From Streptomyces sp. YIM 98790 (GTDB taxonomy: Bacteria > Actinomycetota > Actinomycetes > Streptomycetales > Streptomycetaceae): a stretch of 34,411 nt of DNA. A model generated the notes under the pieces. The model was not told the DNA's origin, did not search any database, and saw only the letters and a list, made by a program, of their open reading frames with translations. Where the stretch lies: the NCBI RefSeq assembly GCF_011421595.1, contig NZ_WTLH01000021.1, positions 3,460 to 37,870 of the forward strand, in the 5' to 3' direction. A program made the translations under genes and the position numbers. Positions 7,475 through 15,654 of the stretch are shown in pieces (position 1 is the stretch's first letter; each line of letters starts with the position of its first letter).

Positions 7475-8998
7475 ATGAGGACCGGACGCACCATCCGGGC
7501 CGGCGCCGTGGCCGCCGCCCTCACGTGGGGCATCACCGCCGCCACCCTGGCCGGCCCCGCCCGGGCCGAGGAAGGGCCGCCGGCCGCCGCCGGGGCGGCC
7601 GGGACGGCCGAGCCGATCGCACTGGACGACGACGACCTGACCACGGTGCCCGACGACGCCCGGTACGCGTTCCTCGGCACCCCCGGCACCCGGCTCTGGG
7701 AACTCTCCCTGGCCGCCCTCCCGGCGGACACGGCGGACACGGCGGACACCCCGGATACTTCGGATACCCCGGACACCCCGGAGGCGGCGGAGGCGGCGGA
7801 GGCCGGACCGGTCACCCTCACCGCCCTGGCCGGTCCCGCGCCGGTGGCCGTCTACGAAACCTCCGGGTCCGCGGCCCCCGAGGTGCTGCTCGCCGCCGGG
7901 CAGGAACTCCCGGCCGGCGGCGTCGAGCTGACCGGAGGGGCGACCGGGGACCTGAGCGGCGTGCGCTGGGCATTCACCGCCCCCGGGGAGTACGAACTGG
8001 CCCTGGCCGGCCCCGCCGGGACCGAGACCGCCTACGCCGTGCGCGTCGCCGCCCCCGCCGCGACCGACACCACCGGGGCCAGCCGGGAACGCACCGTCCT
8101 GGACGAGGGGCACATCGACATCGCGGCCCGCGTCCTCGACGGCGACCTGCACATCCACGTCAAGGACGGCACCGTCCCCGGCAGCTCCACCTGGCGGGAG
8201 CCCGGCGCCCTCGTCCTGCATGTGAAACCCGAGGCCGAGCAGCAAGTGCCGGACAACCCGCAGTTCGCCTTCCTGGGCGACCCGGGAGATCCCGTGTGGC
8301 TGCTGGACCAGGTGCAGCAGGAGGGCCTGCTGTGGCCCGGCTGGAGCACCGAGCACATACCGGCAGGCGCCACCACCGGGCCGGTGGAGTTCCGCCTGGA
8401 CAGCGTCTCCGGTCCCGGGGACCTGGCGCTGTGGACCTATGACGTGATGGACGGCGCCACCGTCCTGTTCAACAGCGGCGACGGCACCCCGGACGCCTTC
8501 GACGTGCCGCAGAACACCCACGCGCACGGCGGCTGGGCCTTCACCGAGGAGGGCACCTACCAGGTCACGCTCAGCATGACGGCCACCCTGTCCGGCGGCG
8601 GGAAGATCAGCGACACCGAGACCTTCGCCTTCGCCGTCGGCGCGACCGACCCCGGCACCGTGACACCGCCCGGCGACAGCGGGAGCGGCGGCGGTTCCGC
8701 CACCGGCGGCCCGGGCGGTTCCGGCGGCTCGGCAGGCCCGGGCGCGTCCGGCGGCTCCGGTGCCTCGGGCGGCACGGGCGGCACGGGCGGCACGGCGGCC
8801 CAGGGCGCATCCGGCGACGCACAGGGCAACACACAGGGCAGCGCACAGGGCGGCGGCAGCCGGGACGCCCTCCCCGACACCGGGGCCTCCGACGCCCTGG
8901 CCCCCGCCGCCACCGCGCTGGCCCTGCTCGGCCTGGGCACGGCAGCCCTCCTGCTGACCGCCCGCATCCGGCGCGGCCACCGGGAAGCGGCGCGATGA
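7475..8998 (+). CDS. Wall-anchored anchored-repeat protein with LPDTG sorting signal
   Basis: 507 residues from the ATG at 7475 (MRTGRTIRAG), chosen because it gives a compact signal peptide (cleavage near ARAEE) and has AGGAG 10 nt upstream. In-frame ATGs at 7409 (overlapping the previous stop) and 7445 remain possible. It has a degenerate first anchored-repeat unit (DDARYAFLGTPGTRLWEL to GEYELALAGP), interrupted by an Asp/Thr/Pro repeat (DTADTPDTSDT). A full second unit follows (GHIDIAARVLDGDLHIHVKD, LLWPGWSTEHIP, SVSGPGDLALWTYD, THAHGGWAFTEEGTYQVTL), then a Gly/Ser-rich stalk, LPDTG, a TM helix and a basic tail. The classical LPxTG-type signal differs from the LAATG of the paralogue at 4747. 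It resembles TIGR03773-type proteins. Confidence 0.87.
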   Translation: MRTGRTIRAGAVAAALTWGITAATLAGPARAEEGPPAAAGAAGTAEPIALDDDDLTTVPDDARYAFLGTPGTRLWELSLAALPADTADTADTPDTSDTPDTPEAAEAAEAGPVTLTALAGPAPVAVYETSGSAAPEVLLAAGQELPAGGVELTGGATGDLSGVRWAFTAPGEYELALAGPAGTETAYAVRVAAPAATDTTGASRERTVLDEGHIDIAARVLDGDLHIHVKDGTVPGSSTWREPGALVLHVKPEAEQQVPDNPQFAFLGDPGDPVWLLDQVQQEGLLWPGWSTEHIPAGATTGPVEFRLDSVSGPGDLALWTYDVMDGATVLFNSGDGTPDAFDVPQNTHAHGGWAFTEEGTYQVTLSMTATLSGGGKISDTETFAFAVGATDPGTVTPPGDSGSGGGSATGGPGGSGGSAGPGASGGSGASGGTGGTGGTAAQGASGDAQGNTQGSAQGGGSRDALPDTGASDALAPAATALALLGLGTAALLLTARIRRGHREAAR

Positions 8999-9732
8999 CC
9001 ACCGGAGAACCCCTGCTCACCGTCGACGCGGCCACCGTGCTGCTGGGCGGCCGGGAAGTGCTGCGCGACGCCTCCCTCACCCTGCACGGCGGCGAACTCG
9101 TCGGCCTCATCGGCCCCAACGGCGCCGGGAAGACCACACTGCTGCGCGCCGTACTGGGCCTGGTGCCGCTGGCCGGAGGGGAGGTCCGGATCGCCGGGCT
9201 GCCCGTCGGCCGCGCCCGCCACCTGATCGGCTACGTCCCCCAGCGGCACGAATTCGCCTGGGACTTCCCCATCGACATCGCGGGAGCGGTCCTGGCCGCA
9301 CGCACCCGGTCCGCGGGCTGGCTGCGCCCGGCACGGGCCGCCGACCGGGCCGCCGCCGAGCAGGCCATCGAACGCGTGGGCCTGACGGACCTGCGCGGGC
9401 GCCCGGTCGGTGAACTCTCCGGCGGCCAGCGGCAGCGCGTGCTCGTCGCGCGGGCCCTGGCCACCGGCCCCCGGCTGCTGCTGCTCGACGAGCCCTTCAC
9501 CGGCGTGGACACCCCCACCCAGGAGACGCTGGGGGAGCTGCTGGCCGAGCTGCGCGATGCCGGCACCGGGCTGCTGATGGCCACCCACGACCTGCCCACC
9601 GCCGCCAAGACCTGCGACCGGGTGGCGCTGGTCGACGGCACGGTGGTCGCCGAGGGCGGACCCGAGCTGCTGACCGAGACCGGCAGCCTGCTGCGCGCCT
9701 TCGGCCTCACGGCGACCGGCACGGCGTCATGA
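8995..9732 (+). CDS. Anchored repeat-type ABC transporter ATP-binding subunit (ZnuC-like)
   Basis: A 245-residue ATPase of a metal importer, acting at the inner membrane face. Walker A is GPNGAGKTT (about residues 38-46), the signature is LSGGQRQRV, Walker B is LLLLDEPF, and the H-loop is MATHD. It starts at an ATGA overlap with the preceding surface-protein gene. It overlaps the permease in the same way, so stoichiometric translation of the last genes is likely. Family and position match TIGR03771-like subunits. Confidence 0.93.
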   Translation: MTTGEPLLTVDAATVLLGGREVLRDASLTLHGGELVGLIGPNGAGKTTLLRAVLGLVPLAGGEVRIAGLPVGRARHLIGYVPQRHEFAWDFPIDIAGAVLAARTRSAGWLRPARAADRAAAEQAIERVGLTDLRGRPVGELSGGQRQRVLVARALATGPRLLLLDEPFTGVDTPTQETLGELLAELRDAGTGLLMATHDLPTAAKTCDRVALVDGTVVAEGGPELLTETGSLLRAFGLTATGTAS

Positions 9733-10664
9733 CCGGGCTGTGGGGGCTGCTCGCCGACCCCTGGCACCTGCCCTTCATGCAGCGGGCCTTCACCGCCGCC
9801 CTGGTCATCGGGGCGGCCTGCGGGGTGATCGGCGTGTTCGTGGTGCTGCGCGGCATGGCCTTCATCGGCGACGCCGTGGCGCACGCCGCCTTTCCCGGTG
9901 TGGCGCTGGCCTACGCCTTCCAGGGCTCCCTGGTACTGGGCGGCGCGGCGGCCGGGGTGACGACGGCGGTGCTGATCGCGGTGGTGTCGCAGAACCGGCG
10001 GCTGCGCGAGGACACGGTGATCGGCGTGTTCTTCGCGTTCGCCTTCGGCCTGGGCATCGTCCTGGTCAGCACCCGCGACACCTGGAGCACCGACCTGGCC
10101 TCGTTCCTCTTCGGACAGATCCTGGCCGTCGGCACGGCCGATGTGTGGGCGGTGTGCGGCATGGCGGCCGTGCTGGTCGCCGTCACGCTCGCACTGCGCA
10201 AGGAACTCGTGGCGGTGGCCCTGGACCGGGAGACCGCACGCGCCGCCGGACTGCCGGTGTTCCGCCTCGACCTGCTGCTGTATGTGCTGGTGACACTGGT
10301 CATCGTGATGTCGCTGCAGGCCATCGGCAATGTCCTGGTGCTGGCCCTGCTGATCACCCCGGCCGCGACCGCGCGGCTGCTGACCGACCGGCTCTGGCCC
10401 ATGACCGTGCTCTCCGCGGTGCTCGGCGCCGGCGGCGGCCTGCTCGGCCTGTACGTCTCCTACCACCACGATCTGGCGGCCGGCGGCACCATCGTGATCG
10501 TCCTCACCGCCTTCTTCACGGTGGCCTGGCTGCTGGCGCCCCGGCACGGCCTGGCGTCCCGGCTGCGGGCCTCGGCCGCTGTCCGCGGGCGACGGCGGCC
10601 GGGGGCGCGGCGGCCCGCCGGGGGCACCGTGGTGCAGCCCGAGGGGAGCCCCTCTCCCGGCTGA
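9729..10664 (+). CDS. Anchored repeat-type ABC transporter permease (ZnuB/ABC-3 family)
   Basis: A 311-residue polytopic protein with about eight hydrophobic segments. It has the ABC-3 family features RGMAFIGDAVAHAAFPGVALAY near the N-terminus and LLYVLVTLVIVMSLQAIGNVLVLALLITPAATA in the second half. The C-terminus is a basic, Arg/Gly/Pro-rich cytosolic tail. It overlaps the ATPase gene by ATGA and ends the operon. It forms the translocation path for the metal delivered by the lipoprotein at 5883. Confidence 0.92.
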   Translation: MTGLWGLLADPWHLPFMQRAFTAALVIGAACGVIGVFVVLRGMAFIGDAVAHAAFPGVALAYAFQGSLVLGGAAAGVTTAVLIAVVSQNRRLREDTVIGVFFAFAFGLGIVLVSTRDTWSTDLASFLFGQILAVGTADVWAVCGMAAVLVAVTLALRKELVAVALDRETARAAGLPVFRLDLLLYVLVTLVIVMSLQAIGNVLVLALLITPAATARLLTDRLWPMTVLSAVLGAGGGLLGLYVSYHHDLAAGGTIVIVLTAFFTVAWLLAPRHGLASRLRASAAVRGRRRPGARRPAGGTVVQPEGSPSPG

Positions 10665-10702
10665 CCGGCCCGCCCCGCCGCCGCCCCTCCGGCCCGCGTC
10701 CG

Positions 10703-10721
10703 TCCCCTCCCCGGGAGGGGA
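10703..10721. terminator. Candidate bidirectional hairpin between convergent genes
   Basis: TCCCCTCC-CCG-GGAGGGGA forms an 8-bp stem with a 3-nt loop. It lies in the 222-bp gap where the permease operon and the TetR operon converge. There is no U-tract. Confidence 0.45.
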
Positions 10722-10886
10722 AGGACACGGACCGGAGCCCCCGTATCCTGCCCGCCACACCACCCACCGCCCCCCGGGCCGCGACCGCGGCCGCGACCCG
10801 CATGCCGTGCTCGCCCACCACGCCCGCCGAGCGCGGCGGCGGGTCCGCCGCTCCGCGCGCACCCACCGGCGACCCCACGCCGGCGG

Positions 10887-11537
10887 TCAGGACGTGCGGG
10901 CCGGGGCGATACCGTGCAGCACGGTGGTGACGATGCCGTCCGCGAAACCCGGGGGCACCTCCAGCACCTCCGGCACCTGTGGCGCGTCCGGGAAGAAGAG
11001 CCGGGGGAGGATGAGTTCGTGGCAGGCGCCCATGATCATGGTGGCGGCGGCCTCCGGGTCCGCCTCGGCGGCGATCCGGCCCAGCTCCCGCTCCGCGCGC
11101 AGATAGCCGATCAGCTGGTCCCGGAAACCGTCCCGGCCGGGGTGAGCACCGGGCCGGTGGAAGTGGGTCAGCACCTTCGGCTGGCCCAGCAGCCCGGCGA
11201 AGGCGGGCAGCAGCCTGCCCAGCACGCCCAGACCGCGCTCGACGAAGGAACGCAGGTTGTCCTCCACCGTGCCCTGCCCGGCCACCGGGGCGCTCCCGGC
11301 CTGCTCCATCACCTCGTGGACGTGGGCGTGCAGGGCCAGGGCGAGAAGCTCCTCCTTGCCGGCGAAGTGGTTGTAGAGCACTCCGTCGGCAACCCGGGCC
11401 TCGCGGGCGATGTCACGGACCGTCAGGGCGGCCGTGCCGCGCTCCGCGATGAGGCGGGCGGCGGCGGTGACCAGGTATTCGCGCAGTGACTGCTCGCCGC
11501 CGCCGTCCCTCAGCACGGCGGGTTTTCTAGGTGACAT
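10887..11537 (-). CDS. TetR-family repressor of the adjacent ABC exporter
   Basis: 216 residues from the ATG at 11537 ([12 protein letters not shown]). The N-terminal HTH spans [37 protein letters not shown], the standard TetR fold. The C-terminal half is an alpha-helical ligand domain ([28 protein letters not shown]). The start lies 11 bp inside the end of the permease gene, so repressor and exporter form one transcript. The triple dyad ahead of the ATPase gene is the probable autoregulatory operator. The ligand is likely the exporter substrate, which is unknown. Confidence 0.88.
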   Translation of the reverse strand: MSPRKPAVLRDGGGEQSLREYLVTAAARLIAERGTAALTVRDIAREARVADGVLYNHFAGKEELLALALHAHVHEVMEQAGSAPVAGQGTVEDNLRSFVERGLGVLGRLLPAFAGLLGQPKVLTHFHRPGAHPGRDGFRDQLIGYLRAERELGRIAAEADPEAAATMIMGACHELILPRLFFPDAPQVPEVLEVPPGFADGIVTTVLHGIAPARTS

Positions 11538-12264
11538 CACGCCTGAGCGTAACCGAGGCGGCCAGCACGCCGAGCACCGCCGCGTATCCGGCGAGCAGCA
11601 GCCCTGCCCCCGACTGGGGCAGCGTGTCCTCGCCGATCCGGGCCAGCGCCCGGCCGCTCGCCAGCGGCAGCCAGCGGGCCACCGAATCGCCGACGAGCTG
11701 GGCGATGACGCCCTCCACCACGGCCACCCACGCCAGGGCCGCGGCGATTGCCCCGGCGAGATTGCGCACCAGCGCGCCGACACCCACGCCGATCGCCGCG
11801 AAGGCGGTGTTCCACACCACGCCCCCGGCCAGCGTGCGCCACAGCTCCCCGTCCGAGGCGTCGAAGGCGCCGCCCCAAGCGTTGACCGCGACGGCCGTGA
11901 CGGCGAACGCCACCGCCGCCGTCACCAGGCCGAACACCAATCCGGCGACGGTGCAGAGCACCAGCTTGGCAGTGATCACCCGGTCCCGCCGCGGGGTGGC
12001 CAGATAGGTGTCGGTGACGGTCTTGTGCCGGTGCTCGCCGGCCACCGCCAGCACCCCGAGCACCAGGGAGAACAGCGAGGCCAGGCCGGCGTGCGCGGCG
12101 GCCCGGCTCCAGGTCGCGGCGTGGCCGGGATCGTCGCCGGCGAGGAACGGCCCGGCCGTGCCGGCGGCCGTGAACAGCGCGGCGGCGAGCAGCAGCAGCC
12201 ACGGGCTGCGCACCGTACGGAACTTGAGCAGTTCCGCGCGGATCAGATCGGTCCAGACGGTCAC
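11527..12264 (-). CDS. ABC-2-type transporter permease
   Basis: 245 residues from the GTG at 12264, with AAGGAGAAC six nt upstream. It opens [26 protein letters not shown], typical of ABC-2 permeases paired with drug-type ATPases. About six TM segments follow; an intracellular loop reads [21 protein letters not shown], a recurrent motif of this subfamily. It is the membrane partner of the ATPase at 12279, from which it is separated by 14 bp. Substrate unknown; efflux of a lipophilic or antibiotic-like molecule is the usual role. Confidence 0.88.
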   Translation of the reverse strand: MTVWTDLIRAELLKFRTVRSPWLLLLAAALFTAAGTAGPFLAGDDPGHAATWSRAAAHAGLASLFSLVLGVLAVAGEHRHKTVTDTYLATPRRDRVITAKLVLCTVAGLVFGLVTAAVAFAVTAVAVNAWGGAFDASDGELWRTLAGGVVWNTAFAAIGVGVGALVRNLAGAIAAALAWVAVVEGVIAQLVGDSVARWLPLASGRALARIGEDTLPQSGAGLLLAGYAAVLGVLAASVTLRRDVT

Positions 12265-12278
12265 GGTGCTGTTCTCCT

Positions 12279-13223
12279 TCAACGGGTCGCCGCCGAGGCG
12301 GACGCGGACTCGGTGGCGGCGGGCGGGCGGTCCTCGGAAGGGCCGGATCCGGTCAGGCGCAGGAACGCCTCCTCCAGCGAGGCGCCCTCCTCGCTCAGCC
12401 GGAACAGCGGTATGCCCGCCCCGGCCGCCAGGCGGCCGATCTCCTCGGCGCCCGCGGAGCGGACCCGCAGGGTGCCGGCATCGAGATCGCTGTCGCCGGT
12501 CTCGTGCCCCTGTTCGGCCAGCGCACGGCGCAGCCGCTCGGGCTCCGGAGTGCGCACCACGACCGCGCGGTCGCCCAGCTCGCCCAGCGCCCCCTCGAAC
12601 CGGGTCCGCCCCCGGCTGATGATCACCACGTGGTCCACGGTCTGCGCCACCTCGCTCAGCACGTGGCTGGAGACCAGGACGCAGCGGCCCGCCGCCGCCT
12701 GCTCGCGCAGCAGCCCGCGCAGCCACGCCATCCCGGCCGGGTCCAGGCCGTTGGCGGGCTCGTCCAGCACCAGCACGTCCGGATCACCCAGCAGTGCGGC
12801 GGCCAGCCCCAGCCGCTGGCGCATCCCCAGCGAATAGCCCCCGACCCGGCGCCGGGCGTCCCCGGACAGCTCCACCCGCGCCAGCACCTCCTCCACCCGC
12901 GCCGCCCCCACCCCGGTGAGACGGGCCAGAATCCGCAGATGGTCCCGGGCGCTGCGGCCCGGATGGAAACCGGTGGCCTCCAGCAGCGCGCCGACCGTCC
13001 GCCGCGGAGCCGCCAGCTGCCCGTAGTGGCGGCCCCCGATCAGCGCCTCCCCGCCGGTGGGCCGCAGCAGCCCCAGTGCCATCCGCAGCGTGGTCGTCTT
13101 CCCGGCCCCATTGGGCCCCAGAAACCCGGTGACCCGCCCGGCGGGCGCGGTGAACGTCACGGCGTCGACCACCCGCCGACCGCCGTAGGACTTCGTCAGC
13201 CCTCTGACCTCGATAGCCGTCAT
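12279..13223 (-). CDS. ABC exporter ATP-binding protein (drug-resistance/DrrA-like)
   Basis: 314 residues from the ATG at 13223 ([15 protein letters not shown]), with GGGGAG upstream. Walker A is [10 protein letters not shown], the signature [12 protein letters not shown], Walker [17 protein letters not shown], and the H-loop VSSHVLSE. The YSLGMRQR form and the C-terminal extension (about 220-314) are typical of DrrA-like ATPases of ABC-2 exporters. It is the first gene of a three-gene operon (ATPase, permease, TetR) preceded by three overlapping operators. Confidence 0.92.
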   Translation of the reverse strand: MTAIEVRGLTKSYGGRRVVDAVTFTAPAGRVTGFLGPNGAGKTTTLRMALGLLRPTGGEALIGGRHYGQLAAPRRTVGALLEATGFHPGRSARDHLRILARLTGVGAARVEEVLARVELSGDARRRVGGYSLGMRQRLGLAAALLGDPDVLVLDEPANGLDPAGMAWLRGLLREQAAAGRCVLVSSHVLSEVAQTVDHVVIISRGRTRFEGALGELGDRAVVVRTPEPERLRRALAEQGHETGDSDLDAGTLRVRSAGAEEIGRLAAGAGIPLFRLSEEGASLEEAFLRLTGSGPSEDRPPAATESASASAATR

Positions 13224-13239
13224 GCCACTCCCCAAAGAA

Positions 13240-13283
13240 ATGAGCACCCGTTCATGAACATCTGTTCATGAACACGTGTTCAT
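13240..13283 (-). promoter_or_regulatory. Three overlapping 16-bp dyads, probable TetR operator array
   Basis: Units at 13240-13255 (ATGAGCACCCGTTCAT), 13254-13269 (ATGAACATCTGTTCAT) and 13268-13283 (ATGAACACGTGTTCAT). Neighbours share the two bases AT, giving an exact 14-bp period. The third is a perfect palindrome, the second has perfect 7-bp arms, and the first is degenerate. They begin 17 bp upstream of the ATPase ATG. The TetR protein encoded by the operon is the obvious candidate ligand. Confidence 0.75.
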
Positions 13284-13637
13284 TCTAAGCACATGCCGAT
13301 CCCGCCCGACGACTCCGGTTCCCGGCTCCGGCCGCCCCCGCCCCTCCGCAGCCCGCCTGCCGCGGCCCGGACCGGGGACAGGCATGGCCCACGACGCCAC
13401 GACCGCGTCCGCGGTCACCCGGACGGAGACCGCCGGCCATCGCGCCGCCGCCTTCTCCCAGGACGGCGGGGGGAAGCCGGGGGCGGCCGGTGATGTCCCG
13501 GTTCCGGGGCTCGCCGGGCCCGCCCCCGCAGAGTGCTGAGCATCACCCGGCCAGAGCAGCAGGCGCGGACAACGGGCCCCGGCCGTGCGGCCGGTGCCCG
13601 AGGCCCCGCGGGCGGTGTCCGCGGCCCAGGGGGCGGT
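13284..13637. other. Non-coding gap between the exporter operator array and the response-regulator gene
   Basis: A very GC-rich stretch. Short frames exist on the plus strand, but they have repetitive Pro/Arg/Gly composition and no recognisable domain, so none is called. Around 13570-13630 there are imperfect short GC-rich repeats (CCGCGGGCGG-like). Confidence 0.5.
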
Positions 13638-14330
13638 TCACTGCCCCGGTGTCACCAGACCCGATTCGTACGCCAGCACCACGGCCTGGGCCCGGCTGCT
13701 CAGACGAAGTTTCGCCATGGCGCGGTTGAGGTGCGTTTTCACGGTCGCCTCGGAGACCACCAGCCGCCCCGCGATCTCGCGGTTGGACATCCCGGTGCCC
13801 GTCAGCTTCAGCACCTCGGTCTCGCGGACGGTGAGCTGCTCCAGCCGACGCGGCGGCTGGTGGCCGGGGGACCCTTCGCCGGGCGTGGCCGCCGCCCCGG
13901 GGGCGAGGGTGAACGCCTCCACCAGCCGCCGCGTCACACTGGGTGCGAACAGCGAGTCACCGCCGGCCACCGCCGCCACCGCCGCGAACAGGCGTTCCGG
14001 GCCGGTGTCCTTGAGGAGAAATCCGGCGGCGCCCGCGCGCAACGCCCGGTAGACGTACTCGTCGAGGTCGAAGGTGGTCAGCATCAGAATCCGGGGCAGC
14101 GGATCCGCTCCGCCGGCCAGGATCCGCTGCGTCGCCTCGATGCCGTTCATCCGGGGCATCCGGATGTCCATCAGGATCACATCGGGGCGGCAGCGCGCCG
14201 CCTCGGCGACGGCCTCCGCGCCGTCCGCCGCCTCGCCCGCGACCTCCATGCCCTCCGCCGCGCGGAGCAGCCCCACGATTCCGGCGCGGACGAGGTACTG
14301 ATCGTCGACCACCAGGACCCGGGTCGTCAT
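13638..14330 (-). CDS. NarL/LuxR-type response regulator
   Basis: A 230-residue protein. The receiver domain (1-120) opens MTTRVLVVDDQ with the acidic pair, the phospho-acceptor Asp lies in DVILMDIRMP, the conserved Thr in LMLTTFD and the Lys in FLLKDTGPE. The C-terminal LuxR HTH is LTVRETEVLKLTGTGMSNREIAGRLVVSEATVKTHLNRAMAKL. It lies 19 bp downstream of the histidine kinase and has an AGGAGG before its ATG, so the two form a two-component pair. The stimulus is not evident. The exporter operon lies immediately downstream and could be a target; that is a guess. Confidence 0.93.
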   Translation of the reverse strand: MTTRVLVVDDQYLVRAGIVGLLRAAEGMEVAGEAADGAEAVAEAARCRPDVILMDIRMPRMNGIEATQRILAGGADPLPRILMLTTFDLDEYVYRALRAGAAGFLLKDTGPERLFAAVAAVAGGDSLFAPSVTRRLVEAFTLAPGAAATPGEGSPGHQPPRRLEQLTVRETEVLKLTGTGMSNREIAGRLVVSEATVKTHLNRAMAKLRLSSRAQAVVLAYESGLVTPGQ

Positions 14331-14349
14331 GTGAGCATCCCCCTCCTGC

Positions 14350-15549
14350 TCAGCTGGCGGGCCCCACCCCCGGCCCGGCCGCGTCGGAGGCCGGCAGCGA
14401 GAGCCGTATCTGAAAGCCGCCTTCCGGACGCGGGCCGCTGATCACGTCACCTCCGTAGAGCTTGGCGCGTTCCCGCATGCCGATCAACCCGTGCCCGCCC
14501 CCGGTTGTGCCGATGCCCGGTTCCGCACCCCTGCCGTCGTCCGTGATCCTCACCAGGAGACGATGCCGCTCGTACCGCACACGCACCTCGGCACGGGACG
14601 GCCCGGCGTGCTTGAGGACATTGGTCAGAGCCTCCTGCACCACGCGGTAGGCACACAGCTCCACCCCGGGCGGCAATGCCCGCGCCTCGCCCTCCACGAC
14701 CAGATCGACGGGAACACCGCTGGCGCGTACCCGGTCCGCCATCTCCGGCAGACCCGCGAGCGTGGGCATCGGTGTGTACGATGCGTCGGCGCCGCCGCTC
14801 GCGTGGCGCAGCAGGGTCAGCATCCGCCGCATCTCCTCAAGCGCCTGTGCGGCGGTGTCGGCGACGGTGCCCAGCGCCCCCCGGGCGGTCGCGGGGTCGG
14901 TGTCGAAGACATAGCCGGCCAGCCGCGACTGCAGGGAGATCACCGACATGTGGTGGGCGATCACGTCGTGCAGCTCGCGGGCGATCCGCGTCTGCTCCTC
15001 GGCCACCGCCCGGCGGGCCTTCTCGTCGCGCTCCGCCTGCAGCTGGGCGGCGAGTTCCCTCAGCCGCTCGCCGCGCTGCTCGGACTCCCGCACGTGCCGG
15101 CCGTAGTGCACCAGGACCACCGGGACGACGACGCCCAGCGCCGCGGCGGCGGCCACCGAACCGCCGTCGGGGGAGATGACACCGGAGTACACCCAGGTCC
15201 CGCCCAGCGCCGCGCCCGTGGCGGCGGCCGTGCGCAGCGGGCGGGCGGCGGCCACCGTGTAGAGGGCCAGCTGGGCGGCGAGACTGTTGACCACCGGCCA
15301 GTGGCCGAGCGCGATGTACCCCGTCCACAGCGCCAGGATCCCCGCCGCCACCGCGACCGGCCACCGGCGCCGCAGGCACAGCAGCAGGCAGATCATGGAT
15401 GTCAGCGCGTACCCCTCGGCGTCCAGCGGCGGGTAGCCCTCGCCGGTGTCCTGGCGGCCCAGCAGCAGGGAGCAGATCAGACAGCCCAGGGCGATGCCCG
15501 TATCCAGAACCAGGGGGTGCCTGCGCAACGACAGGGGCGGCGGTCGCAT
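14350..15549 (-). CDS. Sensor histidine kinase, HisKA_3 (NarL/DesK-associated) family
   Basis: 399 residues from the ATG at 15549 (MRPPPLSLRRHP). A TTG 39 bp upstream is an alternative. The N-terminal half has about five TM segments with very short loops, so the sensing site is probably within the membrane. The dimerisation/phosphoacceptor motif is EQTRIARELHDVIAHHMSVISLQ, with His in ELHD. The HATPase_c domain shows the N-box region ALTNVLKHAG and the glycine boxes DDGRGAE and GGHGLIGMRER. It pairs with the response regulator immediately downstream. Confidence 0.93.
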   Translation of the reverse strand: MRPPPLSLRRHPLVLDTGIALGCLICSLLLGRQDTGEGYPPLDAEGYALTSMICLLLCLRRRWPVAVAAGILALWTGYIALGHWPVVNSLAAQLALYTVAAARPLRTAAATGAALGGTWVYSGVISPDGGSVAAAAALGVVVPVVLVHYGRHVRESEQRGERLRELAAQLQAERDEKARRAVAEEQTRIARELHDVIAHHMSVISLQSRLAGYVFDTDPATARGALGTVADTAAQALEEMRRMLTLLRHASGGADASYTPMPTLAGLPEMADRVRASGVPVDLVVEGEARALPPGVELCAYRVVQEALTNVLKHAGPSRAEVRVRYERHRLLVRITDDGRGAEPGIGTTGGGHGLIGMRERAKLYGGDVISGPRPEGGFQIRLSLPASDAAGPGVGPAS

Positions 15550-15654
15550 CGCCGCACCGTACCGCTGACGCGGCCGGCGGGGCGTCAAACCACCGCGGTA
15601 TTCCGGGGGCCGCCGCCGCCCCGGGGCGGTCAGGCCACCGGGGCGGCGGGGCGG

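Noticed and set aside
13276-13539. Small plus-strand gene after the TetR operator array
   Set aside because: No ribosome site, Pro/Arg-rich composition and no family resemblance.
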